DNA from: an uncultured Saprospiraceae bacterium
GTDB lineage: Bacteria > Bacteroidota > Bacteroidia > Chitinophagales > Saprospiraceae
Length of the DNA stretch: 64,000 bases
Assembly: GCA_937951615.1 (NCBI GenBank)
Contig: CALFBH010000055.1
Location: 1-64,000 of the forward strand
Direction of reading: 5' to 3'
Shown: one piece after another, positions 33,576-42,971 of the stretch
Layout: each line of letters starts with the position of its first letter
Position numbering within the stretch: position 1 is the stretch's first letter
Made by a program: the position numbers and the translations under genes
Notes under the pieces: generated by a model
What the model saw: the letters and a program-made list of their open reading frames with translations, nothing else
The model's database searches: none
What the model was told of the DNA's origin: nothing

Positions 33576-34442
33576 TCAATGCCGCTGTTTAAAATATTTC
33601 AGCAAAGCATTGACGTAAGATTCATTGGTTTGAATACTGACAATGCCTGAATTGGACTTCAAAAAAGTATTTTTAAAATAATCATAATTGCCTTTAAACC
33701 AGTCCTCATATTTTTTTCGGGCTGTTTTATTACTGGTATCAATCCAGAGTTGCTCGCCAGTTTCCGGGTCGAGTGCATGTATCAGCCCTACGGCTGGCAA
33801 TTCTTGTTCTGCTGGATCGTACAGGTGAATACCTGTGATGTCGTGCCGACGCGCAGCCACACGCAAAGCATCTTCGTAGCCTTGCGCCATGAAGTCGGAC
33901 AAGACAAAAGCAATGCTCCGTTTTTTCAAAAAATTATTGAGGTAACGCAAAGCTTCGCCGACATCTGTCCCTTTGCCTACCGGCTGAAAATCCAGCAGCT
34001 CACGGATAATACGCAAAATATGTTTCTTACCCTTCTTAGGCGGAATAAATTTCTCCACACGATCAGAGAATAACAGGACACCGACCTTATCATTATTGGT
34101 CGTTGCCGAAAAAGCCAGTACTGCACAAATTTCTGTGATGATGTCGTTTTTCATCTCGTTTTGTGTTCCAAAAAAAGCAGAAGGACTCACGTCCACCAAC
34201 ACCATGACGGTCAATTCGCGTTCTTCTTCAAATACTTTGACAAAAGGCTGATTATAACGAGCCGTCACATTCCAGTCGATATTCCGCACATCATCGCCAT
34301 ATTGATAATCCCGTACTTCACTAAATGACATGCCACGCCCCTTAAAGGTACTTTGATACTCACCTGAAAAGATGTGTTTGCTCAGTCCCTTGACCTTAAT
34401 CTCAATCTTTCGTACTTTTTTTAATAATTCACTAGCCTCCAT
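33576..34442 (-). CDS. DUF58 domain protein
   Basis: A 288-residue cytoplasmic protein with the DUF58 signature GRGMSFSEVRDYQYGDDVRNIDWNV (split: GMSFSEVRDYQYGDD, IDWNVTAR) near residues 36-62 and a VWA-like domain (VLVDVSPSAFFG with MIDAS DxSxS; FVLSDFM). Always found with MoxR ATPases in Bat-type clusters, where it is thought to be a MoxR client or adaptor. It follows the DUF3298 protein gene after an octamer element. Confidence 0.92.
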   Translation of the reverse strand: MEASELLKKVRKIEIKVKGLSKHIFSGEYQSTFKGRGMSFSEVRDYQYGDDVRNIDWNVTARYNQPFVKVFEEERELTVMVLVDVSPSAFFGTQNEMKNDIITEICAVLAFSATTNNDKVGVLLFSDRVEKFIPPKKGKKHILRIIRELLDFQPVGKGTDVGEALRYLNNFLKKRSIAFVLSDFMAQGYEDALRVAARRHDITGIHLYDPAEQELPAVGLIHALDPETGEQLWIDTSNKTARKKYEDWFKGNYDYFKNTFLKSNSGIVSIQTNESYVNALLKYFKQRH

Positions 34443-34535
34443 GTTTTTAATTACGAATTATGAATTTTTTAATTACGAATTTTTTAATAGTCCAATCAAC
34501 TCAATTACTCAATTTACTCAATCACTCAAATAAGG
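34443..34535. repeat. octamer-type junction element
   Basis: Read on the minus strand: TTGAGTGATTGAGTAAATTG words overlapping the upstream stop, then TAATTCGTAATTAAAAA-type words up to the DUF58 ATG. Confidence 0.8.
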
Positions 34536-35834
34536 TTTCAAGTCCTCATAAGGTATCGTCACTTCCTGCACGCCATACATTCCATTGAATTTTGTGCTAA
34601 AACTGACCCCGTTTTCGCGAAGCGTAAAATGTTTGAACACGACTTTTTTGACCCAGTTATAATAGGCTTCATCTTTATAAAAAGGGCGTTCCCGCAGGGC
34701 ATTGCTGATGTAACTTCGGATATATTCCTGATAACTTGTTCCTTCTTTAAATATATCGGACATCCCCAATTCCTTTTTGGCAATCAAGTCATAGTTTATG
34801 GTGCGTTCCTGATAACCTGCCCAGGTATTGACAAAAACTAACCGAAGGCTGATGCTGTTTTCATCAAAGTATTCTACGTCATACCAGCCATAAGTCCGCA
34901 ACATTGCCCGATCGTCCGAGGATTTTTTTACGATGGAATCGCTTTTGATTCGTGCTGTTTTTTCAGCTTTTTTCAGCCATTGATTGTATTGCTGATAAAT
35001 CAGTTGATTGAAATCATCTGCACCGTCCAATTGTGGATATACAACATCCAAACGCCGCATATAATCGGCATATTCTACACAATGTACTTTTAATTCACCG
35101 CTTTTTTTCAGACTGACCGAATAAATATTCAGGCTATCATCATAGATGCAATTGACATTTGCTGTTCCAATGTTTCGACAGGTCAGCACGCCTTTTTTAT
35201 TAAAATTTCCATCTTCTAAAAAAAAATCAATTGATGCCTTTTCTTCACCACTTCTACCTTCCAATTTAAATGTGGCGTCATTTTTTTCTGTAAAAAAACT
35301 GCCTTTATATTGTCCGCTTGTATAATGCTGTACAATCAGTTTTGCTTTTTTTCCATAATATAGCCCTTCATATATCTGTGTCCATTTATCTGTTCCGCAA
35401 AAAGTCAGTGCTGTATCTGCTGCCGTCCCTTTTTTCAGTAGTAGCGTTCCTCCAATTTTATTGGTATGATTCTGCCAGTTTGCCTTGATTTGCAAAGGAC
35501 TGATTTCTCCTTTTATAATACCTGACACTTTCCCAGTTGTATCTACTTCGTATAATTTTAATTTGCTACCATCGGCATCACCGTATAGTTGAAAACGAGT
35601 TTTGCTGCGCAAATAGGTGATGTAGCCATGATAGGTTTCGCCATCTGCGCCCAATATAATTGCGACATCGTGGACATCATTCATCAGTCCTTTATAATGG
35701 CGTACCCACCAGACGTATGTCCCCGACTTAAACAGGTCTTTCACCTCCGTTTCGCTGACTGGCTGGGCAAAAATAGCCTGCTGCGATGCCAAAAAAATCA
35801 GCAACAGGACTGAGGTTATCATGGTGTTTCTCAT
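34518..35834 (-). CDS. secreted DUF3298-type protein
   Basis: A 438-residue protein with an N-terminal signal peptide (TSVLLLIFLASQQAIFAQ, cleavage near residue 23). The first ~230 residues are beta-rich and unassigned. The last ~110 (RLVFVNTWAGYQERTINYDL ... GMSDIFKEG ... VPYEDLKPYL) match the DUF3298/RsiV-like C-terminal domain, an extracytoplasmic ligand-binding fold. It is embedded between moxR and DUF58 genes, unusual company for this fold, and may be a sensor for the cluster or a chance neighbour. Confidence 0.75.
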   Translation of the reverse strand: MRNTMITSVLLLIFLASQQAIFAQPVSETEVKDLFKSGTYVWWVRHYKGLMNDVHDVAIILGADGETYHGYITYLRSKTRFQLYGDADGSKLKLYEVDTTGKVSGIIKGEISPLQIKANWQNHTNKIGGTLLLKKGTAADTALTFCGTDKWTQIYEGLYYGKKAKLIVQHYTSGQYKGSFFTEKNDATFKLEGRSGEEKASIDFFLEDGNFNKKGVLTCRNIGTANVNCIYDDSLNIYSVSLKKSGELKVHCVEYADYMRRLDVVYPQLDGADDFNQLIYQQYNQWLKKAEKTARIKSDSIVKKSSDDRAMLRTYGWYDVEYFDENSISLRLVFVNTWAGYQERTINYDLIAKKELGMSDIFKEGTSYQEYIRSYISNALRERPFYKDEAYYNWVKKVVFKHFTLRENGVSFSTKFNGMYGVQEVTIPYEDLKPYLSD

Positions 35835-35879
35835 CTACTTTCTGTGTGTTTGTGAAGTAAGTCTCACTGGTAAAGAAGC

Positions 35880-35936
35880 AGCGAAGTTGCGTCCGTCACC
35901 CAATCAACCAGTTACTAATCACCAATCACTCAATTA
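35880..35936. repeat. octamer-type arm after moxR stop
   Basis: Plus-strand CAATCAACCAGTTACTAATC words; in gene direction they are TGATTGGTGATTAGTAACTG just after the moxR stop. One arm only. Confidence 0.75.
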
Positions 35937-36968
35937 CGGCACTTCGACGGTGTTCAAAATATGCCCTATAATATCCTCTTGTGTAATGTTTTCAGCTTCT
36001 GCTTCATAAGTCAGCCCAACGCGGTGGCGCATCACATCATAGCAAATCGAGCGTACATCTTCTGGAATGACATAGCCTCTACGTTTTAGAAAAGCATAAG
36101 CCTTTGCTGCCATTGCCAGGTTGATTGTCGCACGAGGCGAGCCGCCATAACTGATTAGATTTTGCAACTTACTGAGTCCATGCTCGGCGGGCTGGCGGCT
36201 GGCAAATACGATGTCCAGGATATAGCGTTCGATCTTCTCGTCCATATAGACTTCACGGACTGTTTTTCTGGCTTTCAGTATCGTTTCGGTATCTACTACC
36301 CTACTGATTTTTTCAAATGCACCACCCAGTATATTCTGTCGCATGATGATTTGCTCTTCCTCTTTCGTCGGATAGGTGATTTTGACTTTTAGCATAAAAC
36401 GATCGACCTGCGCTTCGGGCAGCGGATATGTTCCCTCCTGTTCTATTGGGTTTTGTGTCGCCAATACGAGGAAAGGTTCTTCCAGTTTGAACGTTTCTTT
36501 GCCTATCGTGACTTGGCGTTCCTGCATCGCTTCCAGTAGGGCAGATTGTACTTTTGCTGGTGCGCGATTGATTTCATCTGCAAGAATGAAATTGGCAAAG
36601 ATGGGTCCTTTCCTTACGGAAAATTCGTTTTTGGAGGGGTTGTAAATCATTGTTCCCACAATATCGGCAGGCAGCAGGTCGGGCGTAAATTGTATTCGAC
36701 TGAACTGTCCGCCAATGGCTGTAGAAAGTGTTCTGATGGCCAATGTTTTTGCCAGCCCAGGTAAGCCTTCCAACAGCACATGCCCGCCCGCCAGCAAACC
36801 AATGAGCAGCCGCTCAATCATCACTTTTTGTCCGATGATGACTTTGCCCGTTTCTGTGGTCAGGGTTTCTACAAAGCTACTTTCTATGTGAATGCGCTCA
36901 TTCAGGGCCTGAATGTCCACTGAGGATGGTCCACTATTCAGGTTGTTTGCTTCTTGTGATAGATCCAT
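35934..36968 (-). CDS. MoxR-family AAA+ ATPase
   Basis: A 344-residue AAA ATPase of the MoxR/RavA type. Walker A is GLPGLAKT near residues 69-76, Walker B FILADEINRAP near 127, sensor LVLATQNPIEQEGTYPLPEAQ near 166, and the lid ends SPRATINLAMAAKAYAFLKRRGYV. It acts as a chaperone that remodels the VWA proteins of the Bat cluster, and is the first gene of this minus-strand group. A GAATTT-type hexamer tract (36970-37010) forms its leader. Confidence 0.94.
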   Translation of the reverse strand: MDLSQEANNLNSGPSSVDIQALNERIHIESSFVETLTTETGKVIIGQKVMIERLLIGLLAGGHVLLEGLPGLAKTLAIRTLSTAIGGQFSRIQFTPDLLPADIVGTMIYNPSKNEFSVRKGPIFANFILADEINRAPAKVQSALLEAMQERQVTIGKETFKLEEPFLVLATQNPIEQEGTYPLPEAQVDRFMLKVKITYPTKEEEQIIMRQNILGGAFEKISRVVDTETILKARKTVREVYMDEKIERYILDIVFASRQPAEHGLSKLQNLISYGGSPRATINLAMAAKAYAFLKRRGYVIPEDVRSICYDVMRHRVGLTYEAEAENITQEDIIGHILNTVEVP

Positions 36969-37161
36969 ATTTTATTAAAATTCAAACTCAAATTCAAATA
37001 ACAAATTCAAAATTAGCCGGTCGTTCCGACCAGACTTAAGTAATCTGGGCAAAATTAACAGTTTAGCGCATATTACAAAACACTATTCAAAGGATTAAGA
37101 TGTTCGTAACAAAAAATCACTCGTATCGGCGGCTTTACGGGCTGACCGAAAACACCGTACT

Positions 37162-37219
37162 GACGACTTTAGCCGTCAAGTGATTTTTCACTTTATGCTC
37201 TGCGACGGCTAAAGTCGTC
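37162..37219. repeat. GACGACTTTAGCCGTC hairpin, copy 1
   Basis: Perfect 16-bp inverted repeat GACGACTTTAGCCGTC (37162-37177) and its complement (37204-37219), with CAAGTGATTTTTCACTTT in the loop. The second copy is at 50307-50402. Confidence 0.92.
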
Positions 37220-37235
37220 GGTACCGTGTGTACGT

Positions 37236-37269
37236 AAAAAGCCGTCCACATCACTGTGAACGGCTCTTT
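37236..37269 (-). terminator. terminator of the ppiD-like gene
   Basis: On the minus strand AGCCGTTCACA pairs with TGTGGACGGCT, followed by TTTTTA. It lies about 45 bases after the foldase stop codon. Confidence 0.85.
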
Positions 37270-37310
37270 GTATTTTCTGGTTTGGGATTTGTAATTTTTA
37301 TGTTGGTATT

Positions 37311-39410
37311 TTAATAAAAGATATGGCGTGTATCTGATACATCACTAGCACCGCGTAAGGCTTCCATCAATTGTCCGCCTTGTATCATTTGTTGTCTGAT
37401 TTGACGATCAACTTGTGTTTGTACCGCTGAAATGTCGCCTGCTGCTGCGTCTGATTTGCTGAGCACTTGTACCACATAGACACCACCTGTCCCCACGACT
37501 GGCTTAGAAGTTTGACCAGCTTGTAGTCCTCGGATAGCTGCCGTTACTTTTGGCTCGTTGAACATGCCTTGTCCTGAAATGGTAGAAGATTCAGTCAGTC
37601 TAGCTTCTGGATAAATTGCTGTAACGCCTGCTAAATCCGTTGTGTTGCCAATCTTCGATACCAGTTGCGCACCTTTTTTATTATTGATGACTGCCTGCTG
37701 AATTTGTTCACGAACAGCATCTACACTTGGCAAACCCGGCTCGTTGATGCTACTCAATGCAGCGACAACATAAGCACTGTTGTAAAATTCAACAGCATCT
37801 TCTGTATAAGTATAAATCTCTGGTGAGACTGTACCTGGCTTAGATTCATAAGCAAAGCGCACTAAGTTACGTGTATCTTCGCTTGGTTTGAGGTCGCCAT
37901 TTTCGTAATCGTTTATTTTCAATGAGCCAGCAGTTTTCAATTCTAAGCCTTCCTTGACAGCAGATGCTAACATGGCTTCTAAGCTTCTGTTGTCTCTCGT
38001 AAATTTAACGGCTTTATTATATATATCATCCTGAGTATCCTGGCTAGGTGCGATATATTGTCCAACAGTAGCTAGACGCACACCTGTTTTTCCAGTAGAT
38101 TTGACACCAGTTACTTGGACGAGGTGAACACCAAACTGAGTTTCTACTACATTATAATCACCTTTTTTGGCTTCATAGAAAACCAGGTCTCTAAATTCTT
38201 TTACAAATCCAACAGGACCAGTGTAGCCTAAATCACCACCTCTGGCTGAAGTACCATCCTGACCAAAATATAGAGCCAGTGAATCAAAGTTAGCGGTTCT
38301 GTTTTCCAACAGTACTTTTAAGCTATCAATCGTTTTACGCGCAGCGATTTTTGAATTTGGATTATTGATATCAGTTGAGCGTAGGATGTGGCGTGATTTT
38401 ACAGAATCCGGTACAACTTTACGATCTATCAGTTTTGTAATTCTGTAATATCCTGCATTATCCAGATAAGGACCAACGACTGTTCCAGCAGGTGCAGAGA
38501 ATAATTCGTCTGCAATTTTTGCATCCACTTCGTCCCGCATTACATAACGTGTATCGTAAGTACCATAATTATTACCCACAAATTCCTCGTCATTAGATGC
38601 TCCCGCAAATTCAGTTTTCAGCTTCGTCATGGCAGCTCTCATATCAGCAGAATCTTTTGCCGTTGCTTTCACATCAAATGAAACATACTTTACGGTACGT
38701 GTTTCTTCTTTGTTTTCATATTTCCAGGCATTGTCTTTCAGGTAAGCTCCTAGTTCTTCGTCCGTCACATTCACTGCTCCAGTGGCTTCGCTGAATGGTA
38801 TCTGCACATAACTCACATTAGCAGTTTGCGTTTGATTGGCACGCTCACTTTCTGCCAGCCATTTTGGTGTATATAATGCTTGGCCAACTAGGCTACTGAA
38901 TTTAGTCGCTTTTTGTGTGAAAATCGCCTGCTCTTCTAATGAACGCATTTGAGTACCGACACCAGGCTGGGCAGTTCGGTTTCTGTATTGCTCATATAAT
39001 TGCTTGGCTGATGCTGCATCTACCTGACGAGTCTGCGGGTTGTAAAAAGCCTGTTGAACAACCGGGCTTAAATTAGTTCCTGACATCAATTCTACGATTT
39101 CATCTCCTTTTACATCAAATCCCATCGCAGCACTTTCTTCATTGATGATATTTTCTGTCACCAACTCGTCCCATACATTCTGGTTTTGTGTATAGCTGTC
39201 TACATTGGAATTGGAGCGAGACTGAAGTCTTCTCTGGTAGTCTTCAATAGAAATACTTTTTCCATTAATTTTTCCAACATTATTCTTATTGCCAAACATA
39301 CTACCACCATTGGGTCCGGTCATATCCATGAGTAAGAAGCCAACCATTGGAACTGTAATGCCAACAATTAACAACCAACTTCGCTTACGTATTTCGCCTA
39401 AAAGAGCCAT
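37311..39410 (-). CDS. membrane-anchored peptidyl-prolyl isomerase, PpiD/SurA type
   Basis: A 699-residue periplasmic foldase. One N-terminal membrane helix (RSWLLIVGITVPMVGFLLMD, residues ~9-28) anchors a SurA-N-like chaperone region (GKINGKSISIEDYQRRL), a parvulin domain near residues 345-440 (SRHILRSTD...SLALYFGQDGTSARGGDLGY...QFGVHLVQV), and a second rotamase-like C-terminal part. ATG 39410 is preferred: the ORF extends 17 codons further, but that stretch encodes IIII from TAA/TTA repeats. It should assist folding of outer-membrane and secreted proteins. Confidence 0.92.
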   Translation of the reverse strand: MALLGEIRKRSWLLIVGITVPMVGFLLMDMTGPNGGSMFGNKNNVGKINGKSISIEDYQRRLQSRSNSNVDSYTQNQNVWDELVTENIINEESAAMGFDVKGDEIVELMSGTNLSPVVQQAFYNPQTRQVDAASAKQLYEQYRNRTAQPGVGTQMRSLEEQAIFTQKATKFSSLVGQALYTPKWLAESERANQTQTANVSYVQIPFSEATGAVNVTDEELGAYLKDNAWKYENKEETRTVKYVSFDVKATAKDSADMRAAMTKLKTEFAGASNDEEFVGNNYGTYDTRYVMRDEVDAKIADELFSAPAGTVVGPYLDNAGYYRITKLIDRKVVPDSVKSRHILRSTDINNPNSKIAARKTIDSLKVLLENRTANFDSLALYFGQDGTSARGGDLGYTGPVGFVKEFRDLVFYEAKKGDYNVVETQFGVHLVQVTGVKSTGKTGVRLATVGQYIAPSQDTQDDIYNKAVKFTRDNRSLEAMLASAVKEGLELKTAGSLKINDYENGDLKPSEDTRNLVRFAYESKPGTVSPEIYTYTEDAVEFYNSAYVVAALSSINEPGLPSVDAVREQIQQAVINNKKGAQLVSKIGNTTDLAGVTAIYPEARLTESSTISGQGMFNEPKVTAAIRGLQAGQTSKPVVGTGGVYVVQVLSKSDAAAGDISAVQTQVDRQIRQQMIQGGQLMEALRGASDVSDTRHIFY

Positions 39411-39703
39411 TATTATTATTATTTTAGATAAAACAGCTTCAACTAATAAGGTTTCAGTCAAAACTGTACCGCAATGCTTATATGATAAATTTTGCGCTTA
39501 TTGTTTTTAAATAATTGATTATTAATGAATTAAGCCTAATATTCATAGCATTTCAAAAAGAAAAAGATATAGCTAGGCAAAATTCTCTGCAAAGAAAATG
39601 GATTAAACCCGAAAAACAAAATTTTTAAGCAATCGGAAAGCAGGATATTTGAAGTAAAATAGAATAGGTACTTGGAATTTGTGGACTACAGAACGCCGGA
39701 AAT

Positions 39704-39816
39704 AAAAAAAGACAGACTCCTCAGCCTGTCTTTCACAAAAATACATTAAACCCTAACTTATACTGACTAAACCATGCCAATTGAAACAACCTGACTTGCG
39801 TGAGGTGTTTTTTATT
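39704..39816 (-). ncRNA. candidate small RNA (orphan promoter-like box and terminator)
   Basis: On the minus strand a perfect stem AAAGACAG/CTGTCTTT with a 10-nt loop and a T7 tail (39704-39733) is a good intrinsic terminator, yet no protein gene lies upstream of it on that strand. About 90 bases upstream, TACATTTG (39824-39831, minus) fits the TAnnTTTG box; no clear TTG at -33. A ~110-nt transcript is thus predicted, with no usable reading frame. Its Rfam family is not known to me. Confidence 0.45.
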
Positions 39817-39833
39817 GACAATACAAATGTATG

Positions 39834-40288
39834 GGCAAAATTTGAAACTTGCAGGTGGTTTTGAACGTAGATTATTATAATCTTACAGCGAATTTTCGTT
39901 ACCTAGTTTAACGTTTTACATTTAATGTAATTTATAAAATACTGTACATCAGCAATAAAAAATATAATTACATTTCTATGACTTATCAAAAACATTATCA
40001 CACTTTCACCTCTCTTACAATTTTAAAACAGCTTTTATAATATAAAAAACTAAAAATATTTGAATTTGAATCGCTGATTTCAACTGTGTACCTATACTTA
40101 GGTGGTTCTTTTCTGAAAATTCATTACTTTGTGGACGTTTTATTGAGTTGCGAGTTTGGTGAGTTGCGAGTTGTATGGGTTACGGGTTGCGAGTTTATTT
40201 TGCTTCGCAAAAACAATATTCTTTAATTATACCCACAACTTAATCACTCTATCAACTTGTATCGCTCAATTACCAAAATAAAAATTAT
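39834..40288. other. intergenic region with AGTTGCGA octamer-core element
   Basis: 39834-40130 is AT-rich with nothing recognised. 40145-40195 has GAGTTGCGAGTTTGGTGAGTTG words, then core TTTTGCTTCGCAAAA (40198-40212), then CACAACTTAATCACTCTATC and CAACTTGTATCGCTCAATTACC toward ATG 40289. Confidence 0.7.
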
Positions 40289-41617
40289 ATGGGACTTTTT
40301 GATAAATGGTTCGGAGGAACAAAAAATTTTAACCGACCGGATGTACAATTCGGCAGATTCAACGACCATTATACCACCAAAGAACAAACTGACTTTTGGA
40401 AGGCTGCTGTGTCGCACTACGAAAAAAGAGAATATATGGATGCTTTCCGTTCTTTTTTCCAATCCTTACAGGCGAATGGACAGAACAGTATCAGCTTTGA
40501 AGAAAAGGAGGCGCAACTGAATTTTGAATTATTACAAGGCTCAAAAAAAGTACATGGCTCAGCAGATGGTGAAAAATTTACTGCTTATGCTAAAGTTGTA
40601 AAAGCCGACCGACTTAATGTAGGGTTTATGCGTCGCCTGCTCGAAAATAATCATGCCCTCAAATATTCTCGCATGAGCTTAGACGATGATAATCATATTT
40701 GCATCAAATTTGATTCTTATGTCATCGACGCTTCTCCTTTTAAAATATATGCTGCGCTGAAAGAACTTTCTACCACTGCCGACAAACAAGATGACCTGAT
40801 CGCAGATGAGTTTGATATGCTGCATCCGATTGATAGTGGACATATTCAGGAATTGCCAGTGGCAGAGAAAGCCATGAAGTACAGCTACATCAAAAAATGG
40901 ACAGATGAAGTTTTTGGCAGAATAGATGAGCTGGAACCCAATAAGTTTAAAATTGGGGTCAATTATCTACTGCTGAATTTGATTTATAAAATGGATTACC
41001 TGATTACCCCGGAAGGTGTCATGATGGAAACGCTGGAAAAAGCCCATCATCTTTTTTTCGCACCTGATGGCAAAACCCCACAGGATAAATCGCAAAGCGT
41101 AGTGAAGCTGCTCAAAGAAATGCTGGAGCGTCCTGAAGCTGATTTTCATAAGGAGATGTACCGCGTACCTGCTACTTTTTCTATCACTGCACCAGCAGAT
41201 CACAGTCAGTTGGTCGGGATGATTGATGCAGAAACGCCTTCAATGGACTGGTATCTTCAAAACGAATACTTCGATCTCGCAGCAGCTATTCCTGGTTTTA
41301 TTGTAGGACACTTTTTATTCTACTTCCGTCTTCCCCAAGCCGATCGCGAGTATTTACACCTTCTATTTGAAATATTAGAATCGGATTACTTTAAAGATTT
41401 GGGTTTTGAACCTCATTATTACGATAAAGCGACTGGAGCGTTTGACAAGTCGGCTATTAAAAATGAAATTAACCACATTGCGAAAGCTAATAAAGAACGC
41501 TTTCCAAAACTGGCGCCCAATACCAATGAATTGAAATATAATAATTTACCAGAGTTTGCACGGTCGTTTTTGTTTATGGTCAAAGACCTGGACTTTACAC
41601 CTGCTAAGACTGAGTGA
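40289..41617 (+). CDS. conserved hypothetical cytoplasmic protein
   Basis: A 442-residue protein starting MGLFDKWFGGTKNF, with no signal peptide or membrane segment. An N-terminal TPR-like stretch (FWKAAVSHYEKREYMDAFRSF) is followed by mixed alpha/beta sequence with no motif I recognise; the HxxE-like and DDD elements are not diagnostic. The next gene (a protease with a zinc ribbon) is on the same strand 100 bases downstream across an octamer-core element, and the two may form a stress-related pair. Function unknown. Confidence 0.72.
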   Translation: MGLFDKWFGGTKNFNRPDVQFGRFNDHYTTKEQTDFWKAAVSHYEKREYMDAFRSFFQSLQANGQNSISFEEKEAQLNFELLQGSKKVHGSADGEKFTAYAKVVKADRLNVGFMRRLLENNHALKYSRMSLDDDNHICIKFDSYVIDASPFKIYAALKELSTTADKQDDLIADEFDMLHPIDSGHIQELPVAEKAMKYSYIKKWTDEVFGRIDELEPNKFKIGVNYLLLNLIYKMDYLITPEGVMMETLEKAHHLFFAPDGKTPQDKSQSVVKLLKEMLERPEADFHKEMYRVPATFSITAPADHSQLVGMIDAETPSMDWYLQNEYFDLAAAIPGFIVGHFLFYFRLPQADREYLHLLFEILESDYFKDLGFEPHYYDKATGAFDKSAIKNEINHIAKANKERFPKLAPNTNELKYNNLPEFARSFLFMVKDLDFTPAKTE

Positions 41618-41624
41618 ACTAGTA

Positions 41625-41717
41625 AATAGGGTATTGGGATATTAGGTTATTAGGAATATTTTGCTTTGCAAAACACACCAATGCACCAATACACCAATAC
41701 ACCAATACACCAATACA
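41625..41717. repeat. ACCAATAC octamer-core element
   Basis: GGTATTGGGATATTAGGTTATT, then core TATTTTGCTTTGCAAAACA (41659-41677), then five near-perfect ACCAATAC octamers reaching the ATG at 41718. The upstream in-frame start at 41661 would encode a peptide made of these repeats (TNTPIHQYTNT). Confidence 0.92.
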
Positions 41718-42806
41718 ATGAGAGAAATTATAGATAAATATAAAGACGTGGTGGTACAAATAGCCACGCCGCATAGCACAGGAACGGGATTTTTTCTGTC
41801 TACGCACAACTTGATTGTCACCAACCAGCATGTCGTCAATGGTAGCAAAGAAGTGGTCATTGATGGGAATGCTATTGAGAAGACACTGGTCAGGGTTTTG
41901 TTTGCTGACCCAGTACATGACCTTGCCTTTCTTGAGATTCCCCCCGAGCATGAAATGCAGGCGGTACAACTAGGCACACGTGAGGTGATAGATGGTGATC
42001 CGGTCTTGGCTATCGGTCACCCGATGGGATTGAAATATACCTCTACTCAGGGCATTGTTTCCAATGCTTCTCGACATGTCGAACATGCTGACTTGAGTTA
42101 TATTCAGATAGATGCAGCCATCAATCCGGGGAATAGTGGTGGTCCCTTGGTCAATGACAGCGGTGAAGTTATAGGAGTCAATACTTTTATTTTTCGAGAC
42201 AGCAATAATCTTGGTTTTGCCTTGCCTGCGCCTTATCTGGCAAAAACGCTGGAAGAGTATAATGAAAATTATGGCAAAACTGGCGGCAGGTGTACGTCTT
42301 GCGCCAATCTGGTGTATGAAGATACGGTAGATGAGGGCTATTGTCCGCATTGTGGCGCGAAAATCAAGTTGATTTCAGACTTGGATGATTATGAACCGAC
42401 AGGGATTGCTCTTATTTTGGAAAACATCATTACCAATGCTGGGCATGATGTCAAGTTATCTCGTCGCGGGCCAAATTTCTGGGAAATTGAACAGGGCAGC
42501 GCGAGGATTCGTATTGCTTATAATATGAAAGCTGGACTGGTTTTCGGTGATGCCAGTTTGTGTAAATTACCTAAGCAAAACATCAAGGAAGTGTACGAAT
42601 ATTTGCTTCGCCAAAATCATGCGATAGAAGGTCTTACGCTTAGTATTCACGGACAAAACATTACACTTTCTCTACTCATTTTTGATCGTTACCTCAATGC
42701 AGAAACCGGCGAAAAACTCTTCCAGTATTTCTTTCAAAAGGCAGATCATTATGATACTGTGCTGGTGGAGAAATATGGTGCGCGGTGGCATGAGACGGAG
42801 GATTGA
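41718..42806 (+). CDS. trypsin-like serine protease fused to zinc ribbon and YbjN-like domain
   Basis: A 362-residue protein. The first ~175 residues form a Deg/HtrA-type chymotrypsin fold with TNQHVV (catalytic His), DPVHDLAFLEI (Asp) and NPGNSGGPL (Ser). There is no signal peptide, so it may act in the cytoplasm. A Cx2C...Cx2C zinc ribbon (CTSCANLVYEDTVDEGYCPHC) follows near residues 192-216, then a ~130-residue domain resembling YbjN/type III secretion chaperones (ALILENIITNAGHDVKLSRR). The usual PDZ domain is absent and replaced by this pair. ATG 41718 is used because upstream codons are repeat. Confidence 0.85.
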   Translation: MREIIDKYKDVVVQIATPHSTGTGFFLSTHNLIVTNQHVVNGSKEVVIDGNAIEKTLVRVLFADPVHDLAFLEIPPEHEMQAVQLGTREVIDGDPVLAIGHPMGLKYTSTQGIVSNASRHVEHADLSYIQIDAAINPGNSGGPLVNDSGEVIGVNTFIFRDSNNLGFALPAPYLAKTLEEYNENYGKTGGRCTSCANLVYEDTVDEGYCPHCGAKIKLISDLDDYEPTGIALILENIITNAGHDVKLSRRGPNFWEIEQGSARIRIAYNMKAGLVFGDASLCKLPKQNIKEVYEYLLRQNHAIEGLTLSIHGQNITLSLLIFDRYLNAETGEKLFQYFFQKADHYDTVLVEKYGARWHETED

Positions 42807-42900
42807 TGTGTTGATGTGTTGATGTGTCGATGTGTTGATGTGTTGATGTGTTGATGTGTTGATGTGTTGATGTGTTGATGTGTTGATGTGTTGATGTGTA
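42803..42900. repeat. 12-copy TTGATGTG octamer array
   Basis: Twelve nearly identical 8-bp units, one with a C-for-T change (TCGATGTG), begin inside the stop codon of the protease gene. High copy identity suggests recent or continuing slippage. Confidence 0.97.
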
Positions 42901-42971
42901 AAGCGAACGTTTTTTTGACTGATATTGTTATTGCTTTTGACATTCATTATTTTGTATTCAAATTTTGAATC

